From NCBI GenBank assembly GCA_013407085.1, contig JACCGJ010001865.1, forward strand, positions 1 through 64,000: 64,000 nucleotides of DNA, read 5' to 3'. The DNA comes from Atriophallophorus winterbourni. Taxonomy: Eukaryota > Platyhelminthes > Trematoda > Plagiorchiida > Microphallidae. A program made the translations under genes and the position numbers. Positions 1-12,848 of this stretch are shown here, in pieces (position 1 is the first letter of the stretch; each line of letters starts with the position of its first letter). Below the pieces are notes generated by a model. That model was not told the origin of the DNA. It saw only the letters and a program-made list of their open reading frames with translations, and searched no databases.

Positions 1-216
1 AACGAAAATTGTTTTCTAAACACTACCAGGTTTCACTGTATTTCGCATACCATCTGAAAGCTATTAACACAGATGTCAGCGACCACCTAGCTAGGTCGAT
101 TATCCGCGAATTGGGAATGAGAGTGATATGAAAAATTAGGTTGATAAACAGAATATTTTATTAATACACACAATCCAATTTTCTATTATTTAACCTAAAT
201 ATTGTACTGTGTGCAG

Positions 217-364
217 GTATCACAAAACATCATTTCTAATCTCCACAGCAATACATTTTCAAGCAAGCGAAAACGTTTGGTCTTACGAGTGGAGGCCGTG
301 CGCGATATTTGAAAAAGATTTCAAGGTCAATCATACAAATCGTGGTAATGAAAGTTTTGAATGG
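217..364 (+). CDS. Candidate exon of the large membrane-protein gene (leftmost in window)
   Basis: The stretch is open in one frame between an acceptor (…gtgtgcag at 216) and a strong donor (TGG followed by gtaaga at 365). It needs an incoming phase of 2 and leaves in phase 0, which is exactly what exon 3307-3479 requires. The peptide contains two possible N-glycosylation sites (NHT and NES), fitting an extracellular position. No start codon or signal peptide precedes it, so the gene should continue to the left of the window. An alternative acceptor at 248 would shorten it. It could still be a chance open stretch; the phase match to the next exon is the main support. Confidence 0.5.
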
Positions 365-1569
365 GTAAGACATGGCTGTCGCATAAGCTTCAAACATCAG
401 TATTTAATTAATTCATAAACTTCACATTGTTTCTAAGATGTAACCATTGAGAAAATAGTTACGTATTTCTCGTAGCTTTCGTGGCCACCTTCATTATTAA
501 CTGCATAATCTTCGAACCGTATTTATACTATACTCTGAGGCTTTTATTAAATTGACTCAATCCATTTTTAACGATGATCAAGTTAGTGTATCCGTCAAGT
601 TCTCCCACATATATCAAGGAAATCAATTTACAACCGACAGTAGAACTTGTAATTCATTCCTGAGGTTTGATTTGTCATATCTCGAGACAGTGGACATTTT
701 TCCCCGTCGGCAGATGAAAGTTATTATACACAATAAATTTTTACTGCAAGTCCCAGCCTCAAAATACTTTATCTTTAACGTCATGGATACATATGGTTTG
801 TAATAAAGTATTTTTTAAGTGTTTGTTTTATAAAAAGCTAATTTACATGCATTTCCGTCACGCAGACCCCACTAATTAATTCTAGTGACATGACCCAGGA
901 CACGAATATCAAGCTTTGCAATACGCGCATGAGAAATCTGAAACATGTACAATAAGAGCGATCGATATCAAGCATTAGACGACATTAATGCCATGTTTAA
1001 GTTGGTGTTGATTCTGGTCCTGTCAATAGGAGCTCACGAATCAATTCTGAACACATAAGCACACTCTTAATATCTTACTGGTTATTGCCACAACCGTCAT
1101 CGAGATGCTAAGTCTAAATCATTGGAATATTTTGCCGGAACAATTGTAAACCACATCCCCAGGTTTCACTCGGTGGTTTGAGACGACAAGGTGCGATTGA
1201 ATTGAACTATTCACGTTCGTTAAACATGTTTTCAAACATTCGGTTTTCCGTTTTAACGCATCGTACTAACAAGGTATCCCGCGCCACTTAACAAAATGTT
1301 TGATTTAAAATACCGGGCAGGATTTTGATGATGTCTTCTAATCACCTGGTAATGTTGTTGAATTCCCGCAAACACGCAATCTGGAACAGTTTGCCGTCAG
1401 ATGTTATTCATCCGTAATATCTCAGTCTATGATATGTCTAAGAGATTTCAAAAGTTCAATAGTTGCAAAGCATTCAGCTTTTGTTAATTTCCTGTGAACA
1501 TGATATAAATTACATTAGTAATATATGTATTAGGGGTTTCAGAGTATGTGCAGTAAAACCGGTGATTGT
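365..1569 (+). other. Intron sequence, no recognised gene or repeat
   Basis: No recognisable element. An open frame at 552-803 (84 codons, no repeat content) has no acceptor and donor pair that would fit the phases of the flanking exons. A 21-codon reading frame at 993-1058 starts with a hydrophobic stretch like a signal peptide but is probably chance. Confidence 0.5.
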
Positions 1570-2420
1570 TCTTTGAAGAAGAAGAATAAGAAAAATGGCT
1601 TTATTCAAATTTTCAGCGATAGTATTAATTTGAACACACGAAATATAATGTACATATAAAAAAGACATGTCAAATAATTTTGATCCCACTTCGGTTATTA
1701 TACTGTCAGTTTCTTCCTCACATCGAGAATAATTTTTGTTTGATCAACCAAATATCGAGCTAGGTAAGGAATAAAAGAGTTTTTGAATTTCTTAGTTCTT
1801 GCATACGGGACCATAGGCTGACTACGCGTAGCTGGGAACGATCTGCAAGCCATAGTGGACCTTACGCAGTGTGTGTTGATTATCAGACGATATGACTCTG
1901 ACCAATCTGTCACATTCACGAAAGTAGCGTTCGACGATCACATCACGAATTAACTCGTTAGAGGAAGAGCTCAATCTTGAAATTAATTCCATTCCTCTTC
2001 TGATCATCAAAAAATCCTTTTCAAAAAGACCAGGAAAAATTATCAGGGATGCGTAGATTAAAATAGTAACAAGGCAGGAAAAAACAAAACATCTAACTAC
2101 ATCAGGAGGAACAGCTAAAGAACGCAGACGTAAGGTGTTAAATGATAACCTTTTAACCTTCAACAACTGTGCAGTCACTTGATCGGTCCATTTGAGACTC
2201 TGTGATTAAATGACACCAAGATACTTGAAACATGCGCTTCTGCTGAAGTTCGAGCCATGTAAAGAAATCGTGGGAATTCCTTGAAGCAGAGTTTGACGAC
2301 GCTGACCAGCGATTACAGCAAACACTGGTGTTATTAGCCAGGTAAATTTTCAAACGCAATCTGATACCATTAAGTCGTCTCAGTTGCTTAGAAGGTTATC
2401 AGCGACATTCGTTCTGCTTT
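1570..2420 (-). mobile_element. 3' end of a degenerate CR1/Jockey-like LINE
   Basis: On the minus strand three overlapping frames give the end of a non-LTR reverse transcriptase ORF. A thumb-type stretch (KWTDQVTAQLLKVKRLSFNT, around 2100-2180, entered after a frame change) is followed by the typical C-terminal helical segment with FPGLFEKDFLMIRRGMELIS. The frame then shifts and the last part ends at 1698. Past the stop there is an AATAAA-type signal and a tail of repeated TTC units at about 1573-1590 (read on minus). A related 3' tail on plus is at 51760-51808. The 5' part, including the catalytic domain, is missing, as is normal for LINE copies truncated during insertion. The frameshifts show it is dead. 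Confidence 0.7.
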
Positions 2421-3306
2421 ACTGATTGAAATTGGCATATTTGACATCTGACGATATATGGTAACCATATTTTGGATATAAAGAATTATTGTTACGCGGG
2501 TTGTATTTGATTCAATAAAACAATTTTGAAATTATATGTCACTACCAATTATTATGATCTATTCACATATATGATTCCGAGAGCTGATTTTCTAAAACAC
2601 AACTTATGAATGTTAACGAATATACTTTTCAGTGCATGTGTGCTTCCTTTTTAGTAAGAGCTGTTCACAATCCAAAGAATTGCTACCATGAAGTTAAAGC
2701 CTATGAACCTGTCAATATTATTCATGTGATATCAAAATGTGTACTCAAAAATTCTTGATTTCAAGGGGGAATTCGTTTTGAGAAAATGTTTTCAATTGTG
2801 CAGTCTGTTCTGTCTTTGATACTAGGTCTCAGATAAAGCTGTGGTGACCATGTCTGTTTAATCGTATTTACGTTCGATTGATGAGTTACCCATACACGCG
2901 ATAACAGCTCTGAACTCCTAATATCAAGTTTCAGTGAGTTAAACGTAGATGGATCTAGAAACATAATTTACTTCAATGACTAGACTTAATCCACTGGATT
3001 TCTCGACTGGCAACAATAATGTCTTTTACTTCCGTTCTGTTGTTTACATTAAATTGATTTTCAGTTTTTTTCACATTTGTATAAGAAACCGAAAGCATTT
3101 TTTCAGAGATTCGAAATAGGACGGTTCAAGATAAATAACGCAATATGGTGTTAATAATCATTGTTCTATTATGTAGAAAAATGACAAATTATCTGTTAAA
3201 ATAATAGCTGTCATATTCCAAACTTCCCCGAGTTAAACAAATTTGCCTGATCTGAATGCATTTGAAACTAATAGAATTATTTGCTGTTTTCTCTCTGCAA
3301 TCGTAG
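2421..3306 (+). other. Intron sequence, nothing recognised
   Basis: AT-rich sequence without a recognisable repeat, RNA gene or credible exon. It ends in a polypyrimidine-rich acceptor (ttttctctctgcaatcgtag) for the exon at 3307. Confidence 0.5.
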
Positions 3307-3479
3307 TTCTTATCACCCGACCTTCGTCTTCAACTAGTTCTTCAAGATGTGCATCTATTTCCGGAATACGAAGCAGTTGACCGCGAAAGTGACAATGATC
3401 TCATTCTGAACGCTGAACCTGGAACCTACGCTCACAAACTTCGAGATCCAATGCTGGAAGTTATCAGGAATCATTGCAG
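3307..3479 (+). CDS. Exon of the large membrane-protein gene
   Basis: A very good acceptor (tract ttttctctctgcaatcgtag) precedes a stretch open only in phase 0, 57 codons, starting FLSPDLRLQLVLQD and ending in NHC. The alternating hydrophobic pattern suggests beta strands of an ectodomain. The obvious donor (TGCAG followed by gttgtg) leaves phase 2. The exon at 17954 needs phase 0, so at least one exon between them is missing, or a different donor is used (one at 3484/3485 would leave phase 1 and would fit the candidate exon at 8242). Incoming phase 0 fits the candidate exon ending at 364. Confidence 0.7.
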
Positions 3480-5679
3480 GTTGTGTGTTATCGCATTTCA
3501 TTTATCGCTGACCTAAGCTGAATTGGTAATTGTGTGCAATCACGTACAATGATATTTCATATTTGAAAAAAATGAAAAATTGAAACTGTTTAACATTTCA
3601 CTTCAAATGCTTGAAGTAAAGTCATCGGGACTGATCGAATCCACGCGTTTATATTCAAGAAATCATGAATGCGATTATCGTTGAATTTCAGTGAATTATA
3701 GATTGATGTCCACATGATATTTTTATAGTAGCATATATATATATATATATAGCAAGGGATGAGAGCACACATATGTTATATTTAGAAATATATTCCATGC
3801 ATAGAGAATGCTCCACTTCCAGATGCATTGATCTGACAAAATGGAGTTTAGAACTTTCGCATTTACTTCCACGCCTAATGGTGTACTCAAATGGCGCAAT
3901 CTTATAACGTATATTTGATCCTCAAATACTGGGTTCTTTCGATAGATGTTTATCGAATTATCTTTTGTGAGAACGATTTGCAAAGCCAACACTGATGAGT
4001 TAACTGCTCACAACATGTAAATCTGTGAACGTTTCCTATTACAGAATGTTGACTCTACATTTTATGGACAAGCTCCGGGCAGTGGACTTTAAGTCGTAGT
4101 TAATAGGCCTGCCAAGGTACAGTCGTCTCATTGTTTAAGAACATTGGATGTTGATCACATTATTGATGCTATTAATATCGAAATGCATTTTGCCGCTTGC
4201 GAGATAGTTTCATCAATGTTTGCCAGACAATATCCGAAAGAGATATTCAATGGCAAGGCAATTTATTAACTGTAAAATATTATTCCTCAAGTTTAATTAA
4301 GTGTATTCAGATAATGTACTTGTGAAAAAGATGTTCAGAAAAATAAGTGAAATGTCGGTAATATTGTTATTCAAGATAGTGTATATGCCTTCAGTTAAGT
4401 TTAGGTGAAACCTGAAAAGATTTCAATTAATTTAAAGTACTTCAATTTTAATTTATGAGCATGAAGCGGCCACATTGTGATTAAGCATTCGGTACTTCAC
4501 GTAAAATGAGCGACGTATGAACTCCGAAAGGATGCACATTTTGAAATAGTTTGTTTGAATATGCATGTCCATCATCCTAGTTGAGTCCTATCAGCTTATT
4601 TTTGAGTTGGATAGCGCCAGTGTTGTCGAAGCAGTTGGCAGGATGCATTCTGTCCCGATATTCAGAATATACGAATAAAACATTCGATTTTGATTATGCA
4701 CTAACAATTCTAACGCCACGTAGGAGATGTTTTTAATATCAAAACAGTTTTTAGGAGATCTGTAATGTCAAATGTCGAACAAAATTCTAACAATGTGACT
4801 TTCGTTAGAGTTGTTTCACCCATTCAATTCAGTATCGAAAACATTGGTAATATGATACCAAATCAGCCCTGTAGACGTTCAGAGTAACGACAAAAATTTT
4901 GCTCACTTGTTTTACTCAGAAAATTTCATTCATATAGCAACAATGCATTTTTTCGCACAGAAATTCCTATCTCATTTGTGTTTTTAAGTTACAAATCACT
5001 AGATCAGTGTTATCGTTTTGCGACCAGGTAAAAACAGCGCAAACCCGTGATTATTTAGTCTGTCTTCTTGTCCTTGCGTTTACCGGCATCATGATGTGAT
5101 AGGAAAAGTTTTTTTGTACCCATTTTAATCAAAAGTGGATTCGTAGCTAATTTTTCGATCACTACCTCTCCACCGACTAACCTATTAAATCACATAAGCC
5201 TACACACATGCAAATAATATTATACCCATGGTCTTGAACAAAGAACCGCATTTGCATTTATTTCTATCAGAAACGCGGTTGTGTTTTTGATGAAAAAAGG
5301 ATTTTGTATTAGGAACAACTTTAAAAATCATTAGTTTCATCATTATGGAAGGTCTTACGCAGAAAAGTACAACAAGAATGCAATACAATACAACTTCAGT
5401 GGTGCTTTTGTCTAGATTTCTGAGAAGCTAAATGGTTATGAATATATTTATTGTTGAAGTATAATTCGAGATTGATTGCGGTTAACTTGTGAATGAAACG
5501 CTCCCTCAAATGGATGATACATTCTACGCCAGATGTATAATTGTTGTTGTTCTTTCAATAATAAGTAACACACGGCAAACGAAATTAAGACGATAAATCG
5601 GGACAAAATTTGAAACCAGTAGAATTGTTGTCTATAGGAATCATCCACAATGAAATAGGTTTATTTTGAAACAGTTCCG
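3480..5679 (+). other. Intron sequence with one AT microsatellite
   Basis: No credible exon or known element. A short (AT)n run lies at 3733-3751. Several reading frames of 60-90 codons on the minus strand are AT-rich chance frames. Confidence 0.5.
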
Positions 5680-5830
5680 TATGTATGCCACTGTTGCATA
5701 AGGCCGGTATGACCAACCTGTTTACTCGTGCTCAAACAAATTCTCATTGAATGCATTTTCATCATGCACACCAAATGACCGGTTTCGTGCTGTTTGCACT
5801 CAACTAGGGGGTACAGTAAGATTAGAATCA
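5680..5830 (-). repeat. Retrozyme-like repeat copy with hammerhead-like core (GTC type)
   Basis: Read on minus, the core at about 5771-5808 has a damaged CTGATGA box (TAGTTGA), then an intact stem-loop (GTGC, AAACA, GCAC), GAAA, and ACCGGTC. Further along are the family flanks, including the TATGCAACAGTGGCAT block shared with the other copies. Stem II and the GTC cleavage triplet are intact, but the mutated box should abolish self-cleavage. Confidence 0.65.
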
Positions 5831-6324
5831 GCATGCTTGGAAAAAATAGAAGAAATGATACAAGTTGCGCTTAAATTTTATTGTTGGATAAGGTTTGTAC
5901 CTCAAACCTGTTTTATCACACGTGACAAACACATGAACACACATTCATGAACACAAATGCTCTTTGTTGCATACACGCTGAAAATAAAAGAGATTTTGTT
6001 CACTAGTACTTCATTATAACACGAATGTAAACAGTGATTTCAACACTTCGATTGCCGGATTCGTTTTGGCAGCAACCCACTCCCAAGTTGGTATTATGTG
6101 GCGGTGAGAATATACCGAGACCGTCCAACTCTGGCCCATCGACGATATTGTAATCGAGATGACCTTCCAACAGAGTGTAGCGAGTTGTCAGACGAACGAT
6201 CCACATTTTATGTACGCTCTATCAATGAACAATGCAGCGCAAACGTAAGTTTAATTTGTTACGTTTTATCAGTATGTTATCTCATTAACGTATAACACAA
6301 TAAACATGAAAAGTTTCAAGCATA

Positions 6325-6500
6325 ATAGTACTGTTGGGCAAGCTTCGTACGTCCAAACGGGTTAATCACATGCCAACACACATGCAAATGCTGTAAAACC
6401 CATTGTAAAGAACAAAAATCTTCATTTGCCTGTTTTACATCACACATACACCCCACTCCCATTTTCGTGCTGTTTGCAAGTTGATTTGATTGATTAGGTC
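6325..6500 (-). repeat. Retrozyme-like repeat copy, degraded core
   Basis: Minus-strand copy with the GCAAACAGCACGAAAA part of the hammerhead-like centre and the typical GTGGGGTGTATGTGTGATG stretch after it. The CTGATGA box and the ACCGGTC stem are mutated. Confidence 0.55.
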
Positions 6501-6514
6501 TCATGTTGTCGTCA

Positions 6515-6800
6515 AGTTAAGGTTTGAACATAGCAAAACTGTCTGCGTTTATCAAATCGCCAGGTAGGGTATTCCAAACAAAACACACTAACAGAATAAA
6601 AAACACCTGCAGCAGTTCCGTTTGGCGTTCGCTATTTTTAACTTGCAACCATGACCACGGATGTTGCTGGAAGTTTGAAGGTGGAATAATTTATCATGGG
6701 AGTGGGAAACAGTATAAAGGATTTTGTATGCATGGATAAGATCGTCTCGCTGTTTAATTTGTCCAAGGTGTGAGCATATGCGATGAAACATGATAGTAGT
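6515..6800 (-). mobile_element. Degenerate non-LTR retrotransposon, C-terminal fragment
   Basis: Minus frame contains QRDDLIHAYKIL, then SSNIRGHGCKLKI and a run with AKRNCCRCF. This order (RGDLI-x-YKIL, then RGH-x-x-KL, then RN-x-x-x-xFF) is the conserved tail of many flatworm CR1/RTE-type reverse transcriptase ORFs. The same tail can be seen at 62440-62650. The frame is broken afterwards. No catalytic part is present. Confidence 0.6.
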
Positions 6801-6810
6801 GACAACCTTA

Positions 6811-6955
6811 AGTGGCAGTGAATTATAAGTTTAACTTGTTCACCATTTCTCCCATGTTTTAATGCATGCGGATCCTGTTTGCCCTTTTCCTACCTGATGA
6901 ATGCAAACAGCCAGGTAACGAGAGTGAGGTGTGTGTGTGATGCAAATACATGCAG
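6811..6955 (+). repeat. Retrozyme-like repeat copy, plus strand
   Basis: Contains the CCTGATGAATGCAAACAGCC centre at about 6892-6911, followed by a mutated GAAA box (AGGTAA) and the GAGGTGTGTGTGTGATG flank. The 5' flank with GTTTAACTTGTTCACCATTT matches the other copies. Confidence 0.6.
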
Positions 6956-7499
6956 ATTAGAGTTATAAAAGTTATTTTATGGTCCATAATATGTATAGTT
7001 ACTCAGTCAAATATTGATTTGTGAACAGGTATAGTCATTAGTTAACATCGATAGGCTGTAATGTTTCAATTGTAACTTATATGTGACCATGAAGTGTCTG
7101 TTAGGTTCGTTGCTTATCTCTGGTTCCTTTAACACGAAGCCGTATATATAGCATGAGTTCAAAAACAGAACCAAAGTCGAGATTTCCGTGGTAATTTGAA
7201 CAACTAATGTGTGCACCAATGAATCAGAGTTTACGTACATTTATCAAAATGTGAAACCATGTTAGAACACATACTTTGACCGTCTTACTTCGTATTAGCA
7301 GTGTCACCACAACCAACCAGGGAAACAGGTGCGCGATAATAACCCGCATTGTTACTTTCGGTGTAAAACAATTCAAAATAATGCTTTCGTAAGCATATTT
7401 ATGAGCAGAATAAAACTGACGGCAATTCACTGCGGAATGAAAAGGAAATTTTAATTGAGAAACCTTATCAAAATTTACACTGTATAAATACGAAAAGAT

Positions 7500-7830
7500 T
7501 TTTACATTATTATTGAGAAAAACTAAGTTGCTGTTCGTCTTCCTCGTTTAATGTCGACTCTGGATGTTCATTGCAAGAAAACAAGACGCCTTCAAACCTA
7601 GCATCGTTAATATGACGGAGAATTTGATTTTGGAAGGATAAATCTCTTCCGCAAAGCTCGTCGCGATAGACAGTACTCGATACGCTGTTGGTGTAAGCTA
7701 CGTTCAGCAGTAACTGCTCATCCCCAGCTTGCAGATGACACTTTACACAGCCTTCATATCTCGTTGCCAACGTATTTATGCCGCATGCACACTTTGCCCA
7801 AAGGTCGAATTCCAGATTTCAACTAATGTT
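7500..7830 (-). mobile_element. RTE-type LINE C-terminal fragment
   Basis: On minus the stretch encodes a segment like the better preserved copy at 43177-43600: EGCVKCHLQAG in place of RRGVKCCQQAG, then a CGRDLSFQNQILRH segment in place of a C2H2-like finger (CGRxCxSRIGxFSH). It is one of several fragments of the same LINE family in this window. Short and broken. Confidence 0.5.
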
Positions 7831-8241
7831 AGAGTTCGTCTTTTAAAATACCACATTCTTCATGAATCGTCCAGCGTTAACAATGTAGATTTTAAAAATC
7901 GAAATATTGATGTTAAAACAAAATTAACCAAATGGAATTGAATGGAATCGATTTGTAGTTATATCCGCCTGAAAAGTTTTGTCAAGATGTCACAATTCTG
8001 ACGAATAGGTCTTTGGAGTTTTCTAAAGTTTTCGAATAAAGACCTGACGCGAGACAACATTTCTCGGAAAATAGATTGCACGTGATAAAGCGTTTGATGC
8101 ATATTTTTTAAAGGTTAACCGTTGTGATATAACAAAATAATTAAGCTGAGTCGCGACGAAACTAAACACTGGATAAACAACCCGGACTTGAATTGACCTC
8201 GTTCATCAAACGGGAGAATCGCTTACATCTTCATTCTGTAG
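7831..8241 (+). other. Intron sequence, nothing recognised
   Basis: AT-rich, no feature seen until the polypyrimidine tract before 8242. Confidence 0.45.
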
Positions 8242-8321
8242 GTGTTTCGACATATCGAAGAAATCTTAAGCTGTCATCTACGCCCGAGTATAATCTCTAC
8301 ATTGATCCTACCAGATGGGAA
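8242..8321 (+). CDS. Weak candidate exon of the large gene
   Basis: A good acceptor (cttacatcttcattctgtag) and a good donor (GGGAA followed by gtaaag) enclose 80 nt that are open in one frame, reading STYRRNLKLSSTPEYNLYID and on to RWE. It leaves in phase 0, as needed by the exon at 17954, but it requires an incoming phase of 1. The main donor of exon 3307-3479 leaves phase 2. It fits only if that exon uses a weak donor at 3485 or if another exon lies between. Could be chance. Confidence 0.4.
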
Positions 8322-10979
8322 GTAAAGGGCGTAAAAGATCACTCTGTGAAAATCATGTTAAGCGGTAAATTCCGACTTTTGACAGCTTAAACGGATATCA
8401 CTACGAAACAATGTTACTTAAAATTGAGCTATTTATGGCAATAAACGTGTTTAAAGAGATTTATAGTTTTGAATCGCGATTTGTCATCGTATGATATTTT
8501 GTGTATCATGAAGCCAACATATGCTGGGATATTTTGTTAATAACAGTCATTATAACACCAAAGAATATATGTAAGTCGAGTACAGAAAACACGCAAAAGC
8601 AACTGGAATCACAAATTCTAAAAATACAACTTTGATATGTTGTTGCCCCAGAAACGCGAGATGAGAACAAGAGGTAGGGGTTTATGGTGTGCAAGGCTAT
8701 TAAAAAATTAAAGGCGCTCGAACACTGCTTGATTTTGTCTGTAGTTGTTTTAAATAAAAATCGCAAACAATCTTTCTGTCTGATTAACTTAGAATAGAGC
8801 TAAAATTATTGATATATGATTTACATTGGTGGCAATCCGATAATGTTAACTTCAAGGGATTAGAGACTAATAATCTAAGTCCATTTAAAACGTTTCCAAT
8901 AAATTTACTCTAATTTGGAACAGGATTTCTTCCCATAAGGCAGTAGTAGCTTTCTAATCATTCACTGCAATGCCATCGACTGATAGCAATATTGAAAATG
9001 TTAAACTTTGATACACGGCCTACTCAGGATAGAATCTACAACAGCTTTTGAATGGTATAAATGACAGAACGGATTTTGTTTTTTCTCGGTAGGGTCTCTT
9101 TCACAAAAGGTTGAATATCACAAAAAGTTATAAAAAGCGTAAGGAATCGATAGTAATGCGTTTCATATAACGTCGGTAAAAATATGGAAAACTCGATTGA
9201 TCTGCACAAATTTACCGCTATTCCAATGCCTTCAATTCAACAACGAATATAGCCATTAACTCAGCTATAACATGCTCAAAATGTGAGACAGAAAAGTTTG
9301 TATAATTTCCATTGTATGGTCAAAGTCAATAAATCGTATATCGTAGTTTTAGCAGACTTTCAGCCTTAGAGAAAAACGACATTCTCTATGATACTCCCCG
9401 ACAGAACAGATCTTATGAGATATGACCGTTTACCACATTCTTCAAACGCAGATATTTTCGCTTCGATTATCTTGCCCATGCATGCTGTATTTTATTAATC
9501 TCTTGCAGAACACAAGTGACAAAATGGCATTGTCTGTCGGTCCGAGTATATACATCATTTTCTAGTCATCTGCAAGGCTACTACTGTGCTGGTTCAAATG
9601 ATCGATTTATTGTAAATTAATGTGTTTGGCAACCAGAACAACAGTAATGAGTTCAAAAAAAATTTATTGCAAACATTTATCAGTTTATTCGCTATAACAC
9701 TCTCTCCATTGTTACTTATTTCATGTTTTCCGAAAGTAAGAACAGATTAGTCTTACTCGGAATAGGATGAATGTTATTAATAATGCAAAACATGCAATTA
9801 TGCTGTTTCTAAACGATGGTAGATATCGCTTGATGTAAATTTCAAGTGCTTTCCCCTTAAGTCCCTTAGCAATTTAGTAGTAACAAGCTAGCAATCATTA
9901 TTTGCGGCGGTCTGCCTTATTTGTACAATCTAAATGTTCGCTTTCCGCTTTTAATAAATACTACTTCAATAGCTAACCCTCTCCACAAACATTTGGCAGA
10001 CACTTTAATTTCTCAATTGTTTACCGGTTCGTCCAACGGCTCATTAAATACATTGTGTTAATTTGATTGTTTGTACGGGTAGTCAAGATATTGCAAGAAT
10101 TAAATAATTGTGCTAATTTGAAGATGACTTGCATGACTCATTTCAAAGGTTGAAAAACCTATAATTTCATTTTCTTCTTGCTTTGTATCATTTCTAAATA
10201 ACCAATTTCAAATTTTAATTTTGCAGACTTGTTTCACTGTCTAAATTGTCGTTAATGCTCAGAATACGGAAAACCTATAACATTTTCTAGATGTTATACT
10301 GTCGAAATCTCATCATCGCATTCGTGAGATAAGTCACCGAACTAATGCTTCATTCTGAATGAATATTTGAAAGGAGATGTTGGCTGTGCCAACGAGCTCC
10401 GGGGATATATCAGAGAAAGTGTGATGAGAGTCGATGGTGTAGGGTTATAACATTGATATCTGTCCGACTTATCATGGATTCAAGAGAACCGAATGCCAAA
10501 GGAATATCTGAAATGCCTTACAGTGCGTCGAAGCGATGGTTTCTGTCAAATTGTAGAAAGCTACGTTTATGAATTGTGTGAAGACTAAAGTTTTCGAAAA
10601 GACGTGTTTTTGAACGTAGTTCACAAGGTATAAAATAGTTTTTTTTTATCAAGAAATTATAGTATCCCATCACAACATACGAACAATATGTTGTTATTTT
10701 CCATATGCGATACTCGCGATTTATCCAAAATAAGACGACTGACTATATTTGATTTTTTGTTACCGAACAAGAAGTAGATTTGTATATTCTGATAAACCGA
10801 ATTATAAATAACATTTTCTTGTGAGAATTTACCGCTAATGGTCAATTGAGCTGGTTTGATGTATACATAGTGACACAGACCGGTCGTGGAATTTGTGTGA
10901 TAGAAATGCACGCAAATATTAATTTTCGTCCATAGTTATCGGTTTAAATAAATCAACATGTGTTTGGGCTAATGTGATT
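8322..10979 (+). other. Intron sequence, nothing recognised
   Basis: About 2.6 kb of AT-rich DNA without a recognised repeat, RNA gene or exon. The minus-strand frames of 84-86 codons at 8506-8766 and 10657-10911 have no splice context or recognisable domain. Confidence 0.45.
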
Positions 10980-11110
10980 GAGCCCGGTGGTCGTTCCAAC
11001 GTTATCCAACAATGGCTCACAAGTGCAACTTGTTTACCATTTTACCCGGGTTTCAAGGCATGCGGAACCTGATAGTACTGACCCTGAATGATGAGTGCAA
11101 ACGGCACGAA
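10980..11110 (+). repeat. Retrozyme-like repeat copy, truncated inside the core
   Basis: The 5' flank (CTTGTTTACCATTTTACCC) and the box TGATGAGTGCAAACGGCACGAA are present. The copy stops just after GAA, and a short imperfect tandem of ATTCAAG units (about 11112-11133) follows. The GTGC/GCAC stem is preserved with one loop change. Confidence 0.6.
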
Positions 11111-11255
11111 TATTCAAGATTCAAGATTCAAGAATGTATGGTATAAAAAGAATGTAGCTGTACAACACAATAGGATATTCGTATAAGTAAAAAATATGAG
11201 ACGAAAATGCATGGATGACAAAATAACAGTTCATGAAAAAGAAATAACTCAGAAT

Positions 11256-12848
11256 CATGTAATGTCAGGTAGAGTGTAGTTGAATACTTCCAATGACTTA
11301 ATACGCAGGTTTAGTAAAATGACTTAGCAAAACAATACGATTCTAAATTTTGAACGAATGTTTTGCCGCCGGGAGTAGTAAAATAGTTTCGATGAGGGCA
11401 TTGTAAAGGAAACGGAAACGTTTTCTCTAACGTGAAAACAAATCAGCCTTTCCTCGAATATGATGAAGGTTTATGACGATGTCACACACTAATTTTTGCA
11501 AAGCAGTCTGGAGTTTGTGACAGCCCGCTTGGTAGAGAACAATTGTATCTAGCGTCATAAACATCTCATGACTCGGTAATGAAATTCACAACGGAGAGTT
11601 GCATTCCAATCGGCATGGAGTGATAAATTCGTCCGCTAACGGAGCGTTTCATATTCTGCGAATTCCATTTAAATAATGAAACTAATATGATGGTATAAAC
11701 GTGTGCACATGTAAGTATTCAAAATGTATCTCAGATTGATAAGTTAAGTGACTTGAGTGTATAATACAAATGTTAAATTTGGTGATGGTTTATTTACAGT
11801 ATTTTGATCAATGGCTTAAAATTCTAGGAACTACCAAAACCACTCATTCAAGCATTTTTATTCTACATCACATGGCTCTAACTCATCCGTTATAACTTTG
11901 GTTTTTTAGACGAAAATTTTATAGGTGATGAAAGCTCACTAGCTGCAGGGGTGCTAGAATGTTGTAGCTATACTTTTGATTATTACCAGCACACAAGCCA
12001 GGGTATGGTCGCAACATAGAGTAACTCTCTTAACAGATTTGAATAGGAAACAATTTTGCAAAAACAACACCAGGAATTGTATATAATTGTACCATTTCTT
12101 ATATATAATATATGAAAGTGCATTAGATACAAATTACAAAACACAATCCTGAAATTCGATTCGTTTGTTCCAAACATTGAAAGTAATTGGTGAAAAATTG
12201 AGATATGTGTTTTATTTAGGTGAAACTTTCCTTTCTATTCTCATGGCTGGTTCGCTGAAATTGTTGAATATTAGTTATCTCAAAAAGGTTCATTCTGATA
12301 GCGTTGGGATCGCAAACGTGGTTCTCCTTTGATCTATCTACGCACGTGGTACTTTTAACCTAATCATCGATTGGATCTTGATCTAGACATTCCAAATTAT
12401 TACATTAAGACATTTTGTACAAATACCTTAACACATTTTGGGATATGACCTCAAGATTATCGATCGAAATAAGCGCGTCATCAGCACTGTGACCCAATAA
12501 CTCACTTCCTAACTCAAGGTTTATTATAAGTCAGATTTAGGTTTAATGGCTGAAAAAACCTCCAAATTTGTCATTTCTAACAAATTGTTTTTCTGATTAA
12601 CATACACTCCTCAGCGGAAAACGTCAAGCAAGATTTGATTATATTTTTCATTATTTGATGGCAGACTCGAATTCTGATGCACAATGCAACCTTTATGCAA
12701 ACTGCATTGAACCAAAATTTCACAAGTGAATACGCACACAATACTGACTTTTAAACGAACTTGCCATTCTGACAACAAAGACACAAATTTATAGATCTTG
12801 CAGTAACCTTTGTATAAAGATTTATCGTTTGGCAAAAAGTTACGTTTG
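11256..12848 (+). repeat. Tandem duplication, copy 1 (1,593 bp)
   Basis: The block from CATGTAATGTCAGG at 11256 is repeated 1,593 bp further on, with many substitutions and small indels. Landmarks present in both copies: CCATTTAAATAATGAAACT, CTCACTAGCTGCAG, and AGCACACAAG followed by AGGGTATGGTCGCAACATA. On minus, both copies keep a frame containing LYKGYCK-x-YKFVS and LSEWQVRLKVS, which may be a relic of the repeated element. The function and element class are unknown. Confidence 0.8.

Noticed and set aside
11112..11133. ATTCAAG repeats as a CRISPR-like or regulatory array
   Set aside because: Only three short, contiguous units without spacers in a eukaryotic intron; simple tandem repeat.
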